From Deltaproteobacteria bacterium (GTDB lineage Bacteria > Desulfobacterota > Desulfobacteria > Desulfobacterales > C00003060), in assembly GCA_003647275.1 (NCBI GenBank), contig QMMN01000022.1, positions 1 to 38,830 on the forward strand: DNA of 38,830 bases, written 5' to 3'. This document shows positions 14,309 to 22,741 of this stretch, in pieces. The notes under the pieces were generated by a model. That model was not told the DNA's origin. It saw only the letters and a list, made by a program, of their open reading frames with translations, and did no database searches. The number at the start of each line of letters is the position of its first letter. The first letter of the stretch is position 1. The position numbers were made by a program, and so were the translations under genes.

Positions 14309-17026
14309 GTGGATATGCGATCAGTTTGGACGCTGCCAAAAAGGAGAAATTTCGCTCTTGTTGTCGTAAGCGTTGCCCTTGTTACGTACATCGGCTTCCT
14401 GCTTGGTGCGAATTATCTGTCACAGCTCGAGCTGCAGGAATCCGCTCTGGAACAATTAAGGCAGGACACGGAAAAGCGCGCAACAGCAGTGAGCTACTTT
14501 TACTCCGAGCGCAAAAATGATCTAAAGGACCTCGCGGCAAGCAGGGAAATCTCTATATTTTTTGAAAATAAGGCCCTCGGGATGTCAATGGAATATGGGT
14601 TGCGGGCCAGCTTGTTTGGCATAGCTCAGAGTTTTGAGCGTCTTTTGGAGGACAGGAAGCTTGACGAAGATAGGATCTATACCCGGATCGTTTTTGTCGA
14701 CAGCGACGGGAAATTACTTATCGACAGCCAACCGATAAACGCAAAACGAGGACATGAGTGGGACTGGAAAAAGTTCCTTGCCCCTGAAAGCTTGGCCGCA
14801 ACCATTATCGCCAAACATGATAGGGGGAGGTCGAGGGTGATGGTTTCCATTCCCTATTTTTTCAAGAACAAATATACCGGGCAAATCATTGCATGGATCT
14901 CAGCTCAGACCCTTTACAATCATCTCGTCAAGGTGGCGGGAGCCTCTTCGAAACGGTCTGTTTTTATCATTTCCGGGAAAGATCAATTCCACTTTCCAGC
15001 AGACGTAGAATCAGAAGCCGCCTTTTCCGGGCTGTCTGACCTTGGCAATATAGAAATCGGCAAAACCCATCGGTTTGAGGCAGTCCGTAAAGACGGGGCC
15101 AAGGTGAACATGCTTGCTGTTCGGGTTCCGGTCAATGATACGCCGTTCTCCCTGGTCACCGTTTTGCCAGTCACCGAGGTGTTTGGCCGTGCAGCCCCAC
15201 AGCACTTGCTCTTGGCGATGGGGGTATTAGCGCTGATCCTTCTGAGCGGAACGGCTATCGTCTTACGGATCAACACACAGAACCTGGTTCTTCATGCGCG
15301 ACTCAAGGAGGCATCTGGTAGGAAGCGAGAAATTGAGGAAAAAAATCAGCAGCTCGAGAAGGAAATCGCCGAGCGCAAACGCGCCGAGGATTTACTAAAA
15401 AGGACTCACGATGAGTTAGAAAGACGGGTTGAACAACGAACTGCGGAACTTGCAAAAGCCAATAAAGAATTGCGGATTGAGATCACTGAGCGCAAGCGGG
15501 TCGAGGAGGCGCTGCGGGAAAGTGAGGAACGCCACCGCTTGTTGTTGGAATCATCGCCTGACCCTATCGTGGTGTACGATATGGAAGGAAAAGCAACTTA
15601 TATCAATCCCGCTTTCGTTCAAACCTTTGGTTGGTCGCGTGATGAGTTCCTTGGGAATCGTATAGATTTTGTTCCTGAAAAAAATTGGCCAGAGACAAAA
15701 GCTGCCATGGGTATGCTGAGAGGTGAAAAGGTTGAATCATTTGAAACCAAGTGCTTCACCAAGGATGAGAAACTGTTGGATATCCACCTTAGTTCTTCCA
15801 TCTTCAAGGGCAAGGATGGACAACCAGCCGGAAATATAGTTGTGCTCCGAGATATCACCGAAACAAAGCGACTCGAAGCTCAATTGCATCATGCTCAAAA
15901 GATGGAGGCCATTGGGACTCTTGCGGGAGGAGTGGCTCACGACCTCAACAACGTCTTAAGTGGGCTTGTAAGCTATCCTGATTTGCTACTGATGGAAATC
16001 CCCGAATACAGCCCTTTAAGAAAGCCCATTTTAACCATACAGCAGTCAGGAGAAAGAGCTGCAGCGATTGTGCAGGATCTGTTAACTTTAGCAAGAAGGG
16101 GAGCTGCTATTACAGACGTGATAAATTTAAATGATATTATTTCTGATTATTTCAAAACTCCTGAGCATATAAAATTAGAAGCATTGCACCCCCATGTTCA
16201 ATTTGAAATGAATCTCGAAAAAAACTTGCTAAATATTTTGGGATCTCCGGTTCACTTATCAAAAACCATCATGAATTTGGTCTCTAATGCAGCAGAGGCC
16301 ATTCCTTATGGAGGAAAGGTTTTCATATCCACAACTAACCGATATATCGATTGCCCAATAAAGGGTTATGACGATGTACAAGAGGGCGATTATGTCGTTT
16401 TGAGCGTATCTGACACTGGAATAGGCATCTCTCCTGATGACTTAAAAAAAATATTTGAGCCTTTCTATACCAAAAAAGTGATGGGAAGAAGCGGAACAGG
16501 CTTGGGCATGGCAGTGGTGTGGGGAACAGTAAAAGACCACAAAGGATATATTGATGTTATAAGCACTGAAGGAAAAGGAACAAGATTTGAACTCTATTTT
16601 CCAGTAACCAGACAAGAGCCAGTCGACAAACAGACCTCTGTATCAATTGAACATTATATGGGTAGTGAGACAATTTTAGTCGTAGATGATGTGGAAGAAC
16701 AAAGACAAATTGCATCCCAGATGTTAAGCAAATTGGGATATTCTGTCAGAGCCGTTTCAAGTGGCGAAGAAGCAGTTGAATATATGAAGAACAATCCAGT
16801 AGATTTATTGGTTTTAGATATGATCATGGACCCTGGGATTGATGGTCTTGACACATACAAAAGGATTCTCGAATTTCATCCAGGGCAAAAAGCAATCATT
16901 GTAAGTGGATTTTCTGAAACAGAACGTGTCAAAGAAGCTCAAAGATTGGGGGCTGGAGCCTATGTAAAAAAACCATACATTTTAGAAAAAATAGGGTTAC
17001 ATGTCAGAACAGAATTAGACAAATAA
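14309..17026 (+). CDS. hybrid sensor histidine kinase with PAS and C-terminal receiver
   Basis: This 905-residue membrane protein starts at GTG 14309 (ATG 14315 is the alternative). A membrane helix near 15-37 is followed by a cache-like extracytoplasmic domain (about 40-295), including IYTRIVFVDSDGKLLIDSQP, and a second helix near 300-322. Next come a long coiled coil with two ERKR-type linkers (about 325-410), a PAS domain (about 410-525) and HisKA with His544 in GGVAHDLNNVLSG. The HATPase has SDTGIGISPDD and GTGLGMAVVWG. The receiver has ILVVDD, phosphoacceptor D837 and a conserved lysine in VKKPY. The kinase and receiver half is clearly more AT-rich than the sensor half. It follows the binding protein and probably signals its ligand. 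No DNA-binding output is adjacent. Confidence 0.92.
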   Translation: MDMRSVWTLPKRRNFALVVVSVALVTYIGFLLGANYLSQLELQESALEQLRQDTEKRATAVSYFYSERKNDLKDLAASREISIFFENKALGMSMEYGLRASLFGIAQSFERLLEDRKLDEDRIYTRIVFVDSDGKLLIDSQPINAKRGHEWDWKKFLAPESLAATIIAKHDRGRSRVMVSIPYFFKNKYTGQIIAWISAQTLYNHLVKVAGASSKRSVFIISGKDQFHFPADVESEAAFSGLSDLGNIEIGKTHRFEAVRKDGAKVNMLAVRVPVNDTPFSLVTVLPVTEVFGRAAPQHLLLAMGVLALILLSGTAIVLRINTQNLVLHARLKEASGRKREIEEKNQQLEKEIAERKRAEDLLKRTHDELERRVEQRTAELAKANKELRIEITERKRVEEALRESEERHRLLLESSPDPIVVYDMEGKATYINPAFVQTFGWSRDEFLGNRIDFVPEKNWPETKAAMGMLRGEKVESFETKCFTKDEKLLDIHLSSSIFKGKDGQPAGNIVVLRDITETKRLEAQLHHAQKMEAIGTLAGGVAHDLNNVLSGLVSYPDLLLMEIPEYSPLRKPILTIQQSGERAAAIVQDLLTLARRGAAITDVINLNDIISDYFKTPEHIKLEALHPHVQFEMNLEKNLLNILGSPVHLSKTIMNLVSNAAEAIPYGGKVFISTTNRYIDCPIKGYDDVQEGDYVVLSVSDTGIGISPDDLKKIFEPFYTKKVMGRSGTGLGMAVVWGTVKDHKGYIDVISTEGKGTRFELYFPVTRQEPVDKQTSVSIEHYMGSETILVVDDVEEQRQIASQMLSKLGYSVRAVSSGEEAVEYMKNNPVDLLVLDMIMDPGIDGLDTYKRILEFHPGQKAIIVSGFSETERVKEAQRLGAGAYVKKPYILEKIGLHVRTELDK

Positions 17027-17039
17027 CACTTTGTGCCCT

Positions 17040-17394
17040 TTTCCCCTTGAGAACGAGAAACGCAAGCTTGCCTGGCCCGCAGCTTCGGCGTATTTTCGTG
17101 ATCTTGCTGGCTGCATCATGAGTACCGGAGATGATGTAGATGGCAATACGGCCTCCCGCAACCTGGTCATTTGTGAGATAAGATAGAGCCCTATGAATCC
17201 TTCCAATCACCATCGTACAGGTCGACAGCTATGAGGATAAACAAAACACCCTCGGCGATAGCCAGCTCCACTAGGTTCTCGAATGCCCGGAGGGTCGCAT
17301 AACGGAGCGCTTCGACCGGTGCACCTTCGTAATGCTCAAGCTTCAACAAAGGACTATCCAGGTGAATATCTGCGACATGAAGGAAGGTGAACAC
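17040..17394 (-). pseudogene. decayed 5' fragment of an SbcD/YhaO-like DNA exonuclease gene
   Basis: On the minus strand a GTG at 17394, preceded by AGGAG, opens FTFLHVADIHLDSPL, then APVEALRYATLRAFENLVELAIAEGV and LIAVDLYDGDWKD. This is the N-terminus of the calcineurin-type metallophosphoesterase family that includes SbcD and YhaO. The normal AGDLYDGDW has become AVDLYDGDW. Translation then stops near 17191. The next expected motifs continue in other frames: GLYLISQMTRLREA in one and IYIISGTHDAASKITK in another, corresponding to the family's SGNHDAAS. Everything after about residue 115 is missing, against some 400 residues normally. So this is a frameshifted, 3'-deleted remnant next to the end of the hybrid kinase gene. 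No partner ATPase gene (SbcC/YhaN type) is present. Confidence 0.75.
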
Positions 17395-17656
17395 TTCCAA
17401 CTCCTGCAATAAAACAGGGTAACCGTTCAGCGGGCAAAGAAAACCGCTGAACGTAGGCCTCCGGCCCGGAGGGCATGCAGCCGTTTGCACCAAGGGTAAC
17501 AGCACACCTGCTCAAGGCATTGAATGCCAAAGTGAAGCGGGTTCTACTTGTGCCAGGTAGCAAGCCGGTCAAGTGGTGAGCTATTACGTTTTTTCTAATA
17601 GGAGAGAGGGCGGGCCTTGGAAAGTCAGTTTCCATTTGGTAGAAAAGTGTCATTGC
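17395..17656. other. non-coding stretch with stem-loops upstream of the penicillin-binding protein gene
   Basis: With the pseudogene this fills the gap between the hybrid kinase and the penicillin-binding protein gene. It holds the strong stem-loop listed at 17424-17453 and a second GC-rich palindrome (CCTCCGGCCCGGAGG) near 17459. Short open frames occur but none has a ribosome site or a recognisable product. Confidence 0.5.
17424..17453. repeat. perfect 10-bp stem-loop
   Basis: CGTTCAGCGG (17424-17433) and CCGCTGAACG (17444-17453) are perfectly complementary around a 10-base A-rich loop. There is no T-run after it. It lies just upstream of the nuclease remnant and next to a second palindrome, and may be the end of an inserted element. 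Confidence 0.6.
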
Positions 17657-17685
17657 TTGTTAAGATTAAAAGATCTCCCTATCAT
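17657..17685 (+). promoter_or_regulatory. sigma70-like promoter of the penicillin-binding protein gene
   Basis: TTGTTA (17657-17662), a 17-base spacer and TATCAT (17680-17685) lie about 30 bases upstream of the ATG at 17718. The -10 is close to consensus and the -35 matches at four positions. Confidence 0.45.
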
Positions 17686-17717
17686 GCCCCTGAGGAATTT
17701 GATATATTGAGAGCGTT

Positions 17718-19709
17718 ATGACTACTTCACGCCGACGCGTCATCTATATCGTTTTTCTTCTGATAGCCGTAATCAGCGGGGCCATGGGCGGCGTATTCCT
17801 GGCCCTCACCCATGACCTGCCCCAGATTCGAGCCCTGGAGACCTTTAAACCCGCAGCCATTACCCGCATCTATTCAACAGACAAGGAGTTACTGGCCGAA
17901 CTTTTCACCCAGAAACGGGTCCCTGTGCCCCTGCACATGATCCCCGATTATCTCAAACAGGCGGTCATTGCGACGGAAGACCGCCAGTTCTATGAGCATA
18001 CCGGGGTCGACTTGAAAGGAATCCTGCGGGCTATCGTAAGGGACATCAGGGCCGGTGAATTCGTAGAAGGGGCCAGCACGATCACCCAGCAGCTTGCAAA
18101 AACCCTGTTCCTCACCCCCCGAAAGAGTATCATACGCAAGCTCAAGGAGGCCTTTCTGGCCTTTCAGATTGAGCGCCGCTATACGAAAGAGGAGATCCTG
18201 GAACTCTATTTGAATCAGGTCTATTTTGGAAGCGGGGCCTACGGGGTGGAAGCCGCAGCACAGACGTTTTTCGCAAAACCTGTCAGCAAGCTGACCTTAG
18301 ATGAATGCGCCCTCATTGCAGGCATGCCCAAATCGCCATCCCGCTACTCGCCCCTGGTCAACAAATCCCTGGCACTCAAACGGCGCGCAGTGGTTCTGGA
18401 ACAGATGGCTCGAAATGGCATGATCACATCACAACAACTCATAGCGGCCAAGTCCTCCCCACTCAATCTTGCGAAAAGACGAGACATTTCAATGAAGGCC
18501 CCCTACTTTGTGGCCTATGTACGGAATTTCCTTGAGAAAGCGTTCGGGGGTGACCGCTTGTACCGCACAGGTCTTACGGTGCATACGACACTCAACTATG
18601 AGCTGCAGAAAGCCGCTGAAAAAGCGGTCACAAAGGGCCTCGAGCAGCTTTCCACCCGGATGCAAAGACACGGCCTGCTTGGACTCGAAAGTCCGCAGGC
18701 CGCCCTAGCTAGTATAGATGCAAGCCGGGGGGCAATCCTGGCCATGGTGGGCGGGAAAGACTTTCAGGAGAGTCCGTTCAACCGGGCCACCATGGCCCGA
18801 AGACAACCAGGCTCAGCATTCAAGCCCTTGATCTATGCCTGTGCCCTGGAAAACGGTTTTGCTCAAAACGATGTGATATGGGACGCCCCGATCGTCTTCA
18901 AGGGGGCTAAGGCGGGTGCGGACTGGACCCCCAAAAACTTTTCCAACAAATTCAGGGGGGACATGACGCTCAGACAGGCCCTGGCTGTATCGCAAAACAT
19001 CCCAGCTGTAAAACTCCTTAACAAGCTTGGTCCCTCTACTGCCGTGCAGTGGGCATACAGGATGGGTATAGAGTCTCCCCTACAGCCAAACCTCTCCCTG
19101 GTGCTTGGAACCTCTGAGGTCACCCTCCTTGAATTGACCGCAGCCTATGCCGTCTTCCCAAACAGGGGGGTGTGGACAAGACCCTTTGCGATCCTGGAGG
19201 TTCTGGACCGGGAAGGGCGTTCTATCTGGCGGGCAAAACCTCAGATGCGCACCGCAATCAGCCCTGAAACCGCAGCCATCATGACCGATATGCTGCAGGC
19301 AGTCGTGCAGGAGGGGACTGGCAAGGCAGCAAGGTGTATCAATCGGCCTTTGGCGGGCAAAACCGGAACGACCGACAGTTACAGGGATGCCCTTTTTGTA
19401 GGATTTTCTCCAACGATTGTTACAGGCGTGTGGGTGGGTCTGGACCACCATGGAACATTGGGCAACAAGGAAACAGGTGCCCGGGCTGCCCTTCCCATAT
19501 GGATCGATTTTATGGAGCAGGCGCTGGCAGGCCGACCTTATCGTGATTTCTCTTTGCCAGAAGGGGTTGTAAGGGTGCGAATCGATGCCGAATCAGGGCT
19601 CCTTGCATCCGAGAATTGCCCGAATGCGGTCACAGCGGTGTTCAAGAAGGGGACAGAACCCAAACATTACTGCAAACACGCATCAGGCACTAGCCTGACG
19701 GGCCTGTAA
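17718..19709 (+). CDS. class A penicillin-binding protein 1A (glycosyltransferase/transpeptidase)
   Basis: This enzyme polymerises and cross-links peptidoglycan at the outer face of the inner membrane. Its 663 residues start with a signal anchor (about 8-30). The GT51 domain has the catalytic glutamate E87 in ATEDRQFYEHTGVD, plus GASTITQQLAKTLFL and RRYTKEEILELYLNQVYFG. The transpeptidase domain has SXXK at Ser366 (RQPGSAFKPL), the SQN motif (AVSQNIPAVK) and KTGTTDSYRDALFVG. The C-terminus (AESGLLASENCP...) is the usual PBP1A tail. At 663 residues it is shorter than the Escherichia coli protein, probably without a large OB-like insertion. A promoter lies just upstream. The 3' end overlaps the convergent VOC-protein gene by 20 bases. 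Confidence 0.95.
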   Translation: MTTSRRRVIYIVFLLIAVISGAMGGVFLALTHDLPQIRALETFKPAAITRIYSTDKELLAELFTQKRVPVPLHMIPDYLKQAVIATEDRQFYEHTGVDLKGILRAIVRDIRAGEFVEGASTITQQLAKTLFLTPRKSIIRKLKEAFLAFQIERRYTKEEILELYLNQVYFGSGAYGVEAAAQTFFAKPVSKLTLDECALIAGMPKSPSRYSPLVNKSLALKRRAVVLEQMARNGMITSQQLIAAKSSPLNLAKRRDISMKAPYFVAYVRNFLEKAFGGDRLYRTGLTVHTTLNYELQKAAEKAVTKGLEQLSTRMQRHGLLGLESPQAALASIDASRGAILAMVGGKDFQESPFNRATMARRQPGSAFKPLIYACALENGFAQNDVIWDAPIVFKGAKAGADWTPKNFSNKFRGDMTLRQALAVSQNIPAVKLLNKLGPSTAVQWAYRMGIESPLQPNLSLVLGTSEVTLLELTAAYAVFPNRGVWTRPFAILEVLDREGRSIWRAKPQMRTAISPETAAIMTDMLQAVVQEGTGKAARCINRPLAGKTGTTDSYRDALFVGFSPTIVTGVWVGLDHHGTLGNKETGARAALPIWIDFMEQALAGRPYRDFSLPEGVVRVRIDAESGLLASENCPNAVTAVFKKGTEPKHYCKHASGTSLTGL

Positions 19710-20097
19710 GTTCTCCAGCCAGCTCTTTTATCTCAAACAGGTTCCCATCGTAATCCTTAACAAATGTGAGCAAGGCGTCCCCTTTGGGGATTTGGTTCAC
19801 CGCCACTTCCATGGCATGACACCTTTTAACAAAGGCATCTCTGTCCTGCACTTCAAGGCAAACGTGTTCAAAGCCGGCGCCCCGCTCAGGGGCGCGGGCG
19901 GCCACAAATACCTCTGCCGTGAATTGATCGTTTCCATAGACAACAACCGGGCACTCATGATCAATACCAAATATTTGACGTGATAAATCCTTGGATAGTA
20001 CGAATGATTTTATCTTTTTTAACCCGAGAATGCCTTCATAGAAGGCATCGGCTCTTTGTTCGGAGCTGCAAACCAGGGCGACATGGTTCAGCCTCAT
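19690..20097 (-). CDS. VOC-superfamily (glyoxalase-like) protein
   Basis: From ATG 20097, preceded by AAGGAG at 20108-20103, the protein has 135 residues. The frame is open 63 bases further upstream without a ribosome site. The paired beta-alpha-beta pattern of the vicinal oxygen chelate fold is visible: MRLNHVALVCSSEQRADAFYEGILGL at the start, then GAGFEHVCLEVQDRDAFVKRC, and a closing FVKDYDGNLFEIKEL that carries a conserved metal-ligand glutamate. Histidines at NHVAL and EHVCL would be further ligands. The substrate is unknown; glyoxalase, epimerase and lyase activities all occur in this fold. It follows ttcA closely on the same strand and may share its transcript. Its 3' end overlaps the penicillin-binding protein gene. 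Confidence 0.82.
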   Translation of the reverse strand: MRLNHVALVCSSEQRADAFYEGILGLKKIKSFVLSKDLSRQIFGIDHECPVVVYGNDQFTAEVFVAARAPERGAGFEHVCLEVQDRDAFVKRCHAMEVAVNQIPKGDALLTFVKDYDGNLFEIKELAGELTGPSG

Positions 20098-20135
20098 TTT
20101 CGCTCCTTCATATTTTCTTGTTGAATCAACAACGC

Positions 20136-20888
20136 TCAATTCAACTGATTGGGTTTCCATGAAGTGCTCAGAAGATAATCCGGCTTCACATGGCTCATGG
20201 CGCGAAAGATATTGCCCTTTATTTTTTTATTGGTCTTATACAGGCTGTTAAGCATCTTCTTGATTTCATAGCGCTTTGAAAGCATCGCCGTGGGGCATGG
20301 ATTCTTGAACTCAGGAAATCCGTAATCTTCTGCAAACCGGTTGATTTTTGACTCATCTAAGAAAGCAAGCGGCCGAATCACCGTGAGTTTCCCTTTGAAA
20401 AAGGGCTGGTTCGGGACCATGGTGCTGATCTCCCCACTGTAAAACATGTTCAAAAACAACGTTTCGATTATGTCATCCATGTTGTGACCAAGCGCCAGCT
20501 TATTGCACCCTAGTTCGTGGGCCAGTTCAAATAGTCGTTTTCTTCGGAGTCTCGAGCAGAGAAAACACGGATTTTCGCGATTTTTCTCGCTGTGGCCCCG
20601 CCTCCCATAATCAGTATGTTCGACCGTCAATCCATAGCCCATCTTTTTGCAGTAATCTGCAATAAGACCAGCTGGATCCCCTTCAAAACCCAGATCGATG
20701 TAAATGGCAAAAAGGGAATAATGGATGGGTATGCGGGATAGGCGCTCCTGGAGGGCCCACATCAGGGTCAGGCTGTCTTTTCCACCAGACAGGCCCACAG
20801 CAACTCGATCCCCTTCTGAGATCATCTCATAGTGGTGTATTGCCCGGCCAACTGCCCGCAACACGGCTTTGCCCCTGTCAAGAGACAT
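20136..20888 (-). CDS. ttcA: TtcA-like tRNA 2-thiocytidine synthetase
   Basis: TtcA-type enzymes thiolate cytidine 32 of tRNA using ATP and an iron-sulfur cluster. From ATG 20888, with a GGGGG tract just upstream, the protein has 250 residues. The PP-loop SGGKDS is at residues 34-39. Cluster ligands are expected at the CFLC pair (ENPCFLCSRLRRKRLF) and the later cysteine in FKNPCPTA, the pattern of TtcA. LGHNMDDIIETLFLNMFYSG is the family's ATP-binding neighbourhood. Eleven further in-frame residues upstream are probably not translated. It begins 10 bases after the rpoZ stop, so the two are co-transcribed. A related but distinct TtcA/TtuA subgroup with another tRNA target cannot be excluded. 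Confidence 0.87.
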   Translation of the reverse strand: MSLDRGKAVLRAVGRAIHHYEMISEGDRVAVGLSGGKDSLTLMWALQERLSRIPIHYSLFAIYIDLGFEGDPAGLIADYCKKMGYGLTVEHTDYGRRGHSEKNRENPCFLCSRLRRKRLFELAHELGCNKLALGHNMDDIIETLFLNMFYSGEISTMVPNQPFFKGKLTVIRPLAFLDESKINRFAEDYGFPEFKNPCPTAMLSKRYEIKKMLNSLYKTNKKIKGNIFRAMSHVKPDYLLSTSWKPNQLN

Positions 20889-20898
20889 CCGGCCCCCT

Positions 20899-21108
20899 TT
20901 ATTCCGCTTCTGTGTCTCCAAATTCTTTTAGACGGATTTTTCCGGCTGCAATTTCTCGCAGGGCGATGACGATATCCTCGTTCTTGGGCGAGTGCACCAG
21001 ATACTGGGAACCTTCTCGCATCTGCCGAACGCGTTTTGCGGCAACATGAACCAACTTGTAGCGATTCGGAACCCGCATTAAGCAATCTTCGATAGTGACA
21101 CGAGCCAT
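20899..21108 (-). CDS. rpoZ: DNA-directed RNA polymerase omega subunit
   Basis: Omega helps fold and assemble the beta' subunit of RNA polymerase. From ATG 21108, with AGGAGGT at 21124-21118, the protein has 69 residues, a normal size. The conserved N-terminus is MARVTIEDCLMRVPNRYKLV, followed by AAKRVRQM and EDIVIALREIAAGKI. The C-terminal extension is short. An in-frame ATG 36 bases upstream would include the ribosome site inside the gene, so it is rejected. The gene heads an rpoZ-ttcA-VOC run on the minus strand. The 280 bases upstream contain a GGAGCG-bounded repeat but no clear promoter. In other proteobacteria rpoZ is often beside spoT or gmk, which are absent here. Confidence 0.95.
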   Translation of the reverse strand: MARVTIEDCLMRVPNRYKLVHVAAKRVRQMREGSQYLVHSPKNEDIVIALREIAAGKIRLKEFGDTEAE

Positions 21109-21193
21109 TTTATGAAAACCTCCTTTTCCATACCCGTTCAACAAGGGTACTTTGAACTATAGAAAAATGATTCACCACAGAGAAATATACGAA

Positions 21194-21310
21194 AGGAGCG
21201 CCTTGTTTGAGAATCGTTTCGCTTAGGTGCAAGACAAAGAAAATTTCGCCTTCATCCTCAAGGCCCCAAAGGGCCGGGCCTCGAGTCCCAAAGGCTTTCA
21301 GGACGCTCCT
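21194..21310. repeat. GGAGCG/CGCTCC-bounded dispersed repeat, copy A
   Basis: It begins AAGGAGCG and ends GGACGCTCCT, so the ends are inverted repeats. It shares the internal segment around GAAAATT-GCCT-CA-CCTC with the element at 25592-25723. It lies upstream of rpoZ. The centre contains a GC-rich palindrome (GGCCCCAAAGGGCC). Confidence 0.5.
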
Positions 21311-21388
21311 TCATCTGTAATAGGCCGAAAAAGGGGTTAGCCGCACGATAAAAGAAACGCCACAATGAATTAAGAAACGCACCCCTTT

Positions 21389-22120
21389 CTACAGGCCAAG
21401 GCGAATGGTGTATATATCGCCGGTCTCTATTACCCGCAACTGAAGCCTCAGCTCACCTGCACCCTTGGCCTCACCAGGGAAGAAAATGAATCCGTGAGCA
21501 ATACTACGGGGCGCGATGGCCTCGTTTTCCAAGGACTTTTCCCTCAGGTCGTCGGCAATCTCAGCCCGGGCGTCCGCACCAGAAGTGGCGGCCTGTACCC
21601 CACCGGCTGTTGCACCAATGGCACCACCTAGAGCAGCACCCTTGCCGGCAGCTTTGAGCACATTTTCGCCGCTGATAATCCCAATGGCAGCCCCCAGCAA
21701 TGCGCCTGCCGCACCACTCAAAATGCCAGGTTTGACACCCGCTCTTGCAATTCGGGACATCTTGGTTTTCTCGGTCACGCGATCATAGGCAAGACTGGAG
21801 TCGACAATCGACCACAAATTTCCTTCTCCGTCAATCAGGAAGGTCTGGGAAGGCTCAATCTGAAGGGAGTGGTCGCTTAGGTTATCAAAGATGACCTGCA
21901 CAGGGTAAAGCCCTGCACCCCGGATATCAAATCCAAAGGCTTCCTTGGCTTCTTTAGGGTTGTCATAGGCCTTTGCAGCAACAGTCGCCCCGGCCACCTT
22001 TATCGCATTGGGATAAGCTGCAGGCATCTTAAAAGAGACAGGTTGTCTCTTGTAGGTGGTACAACCTGCCACAAGCAAAACCATGGCGAAAAAGAAACAA
22101 AATAATTTATTCCGGATCAT
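21389..22120 (-). CDS. glycine-zipper lipoprotein of unknown function
   Basis: The 243 residues start at ATG 22120 with AGGAG eight bases upstream. A signal peptide with lipobox LVAGC near residue 20 marks a lipoprotein. The outer half (about 35-120) contains a predicted beta-rich domain (YPVQVIFDNLSDHSLQIEPSQTFLIDGEGNLW) that looks like a domain describing surface or envelope binding, without any catalytic motif. A glycine/alanine-rich hydrophobic segment follows (about 133-180, GAAGALLGAAIGI and GKGAALGGAIGATAGG), a glycine zipper of the kind that can insert in or span the outer membrane. A final beta-rich region ends GDIYTIRLGL. I do not recognise a named family. It lies 53 bases after greA on the same strand. 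Confidence 0.8.
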   Translation of the reverse strand: MIRNKLFCFFFAMVLLVAGCTTYKRQPVSFKMPAAYPNAIKVAGATVAAKAYDNPKEAKEAFGFDIRGAGLYPVQVIFDNLSDHSLQIEPSQTFLIDGEGNLWSIVDSSLAYDRVTEKTKMSRIARAGVKPGILSGAAGALLGAAIGIISGENVLKAAGKGAALGGAIGATAGGVQAATSGADARAEIADDLREKSLENEAIAPRSIAHGFIFFPGEAKGAGELRLQLRVIETGDIYTIRLGL

Positions 22121-22173
22121 GATATAATCTCCTGTTGCTTCTAAACGGGGATGTCAAAAGCCAAATAGCGTTC

Positions 22174-22647
22174 TCACAAGGCCAAAATGTCAACCACTTC
22201 ATATCGCCGTTGCCCGCCAGGGGCCTGGACGACAATCTCATCGCCTACCCTTTTTCCGATCAACGCCTTTCCGAGTGGCGAGGATACTGAGATACGCCCT
22301 TGGTTCACATCCGATTCGTCCGGCCCCACAAGCTGATATCGCACTTCTTCTTCTGTACCCAGATTCTCCAGAATGACCGTACAGCCAAACGTAACCCAGT
22401 CGGTCTTCACTTTACTCGGGTCGATTACATCAGCGTGAACAATCTTGTGTTCAAGTTCTCTAATCTTCCCTTCAACAAACGCCTGGCGTTCTTTGGCGGC
22501 TTCAAATTCTGCATTTTCTGAAATGTCCCCATGGGCTCGGGCCTCCTGAATGGCCTTTATGACCTCTGGCCTTTCAATTTCCTTAAGGTATCTTACCTTC
22601 TCTTTCAGGGTCTCATAGCCCGCTCGTGTTATAGGGATGCGTTCCAA
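22174..22647 (-). CDS. greA: transcription elongation factor GreA
   Basis: GreA reactivates backtracked RNA polymerase by stimulating transcript cleavage. The 157 residues match the family. The N-terminal coiled coil carries the acidic tip (GDISENAEFEAAKERQAF), and the C-terminal FKBP-like domain has GRISVSSPLGKALIGKRVGDEIVV. The start is TTG 22647, because no ATG fits and AAGGAG lies nine bases upstream at 22662-22657. It lies between asd and the lipoprotein gene, all on the minus strand, with about 95 bases separating it from asd. No convincing promoter was seen in that gap, so transcription may continue from asd. Confidence 0.96.
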   Translation of the reverse strand: MERIPITRAGYETLKEKVRYLKEIERPEVIKAIQEARAHGDISENAEFEAAKERQAFVEGKIRELEHKIVHADVIDPSKVKTDWVTFGCTVILENLGTEEEVRYQLVGPDESDVNQGRISVSSPLGKALIGKRVGDEIVVQAPGGQRRYEVVDILAL

Positions 22648-22741
22648 GGTGTTTCACTCCTTGTTCGGTATTTGTCATCCAGCATGAACAATTGGACATC
22701 TATTATGAGCCTTCATACTCACGGGTCACGATCAAGGCCCC

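Noticed and set aside
17459-17653. Transposase fragment in the stretch with stem-loops
   Set aside because: Translations give no recognisable transposase motif; only the hairpins could be supported.
19080-19451. Minus-strand frame of 123 codons within the penicillin-binding protein gene
   Set aside because: It is antisense to conserved transpeptidase motifs and has no family resemblance.
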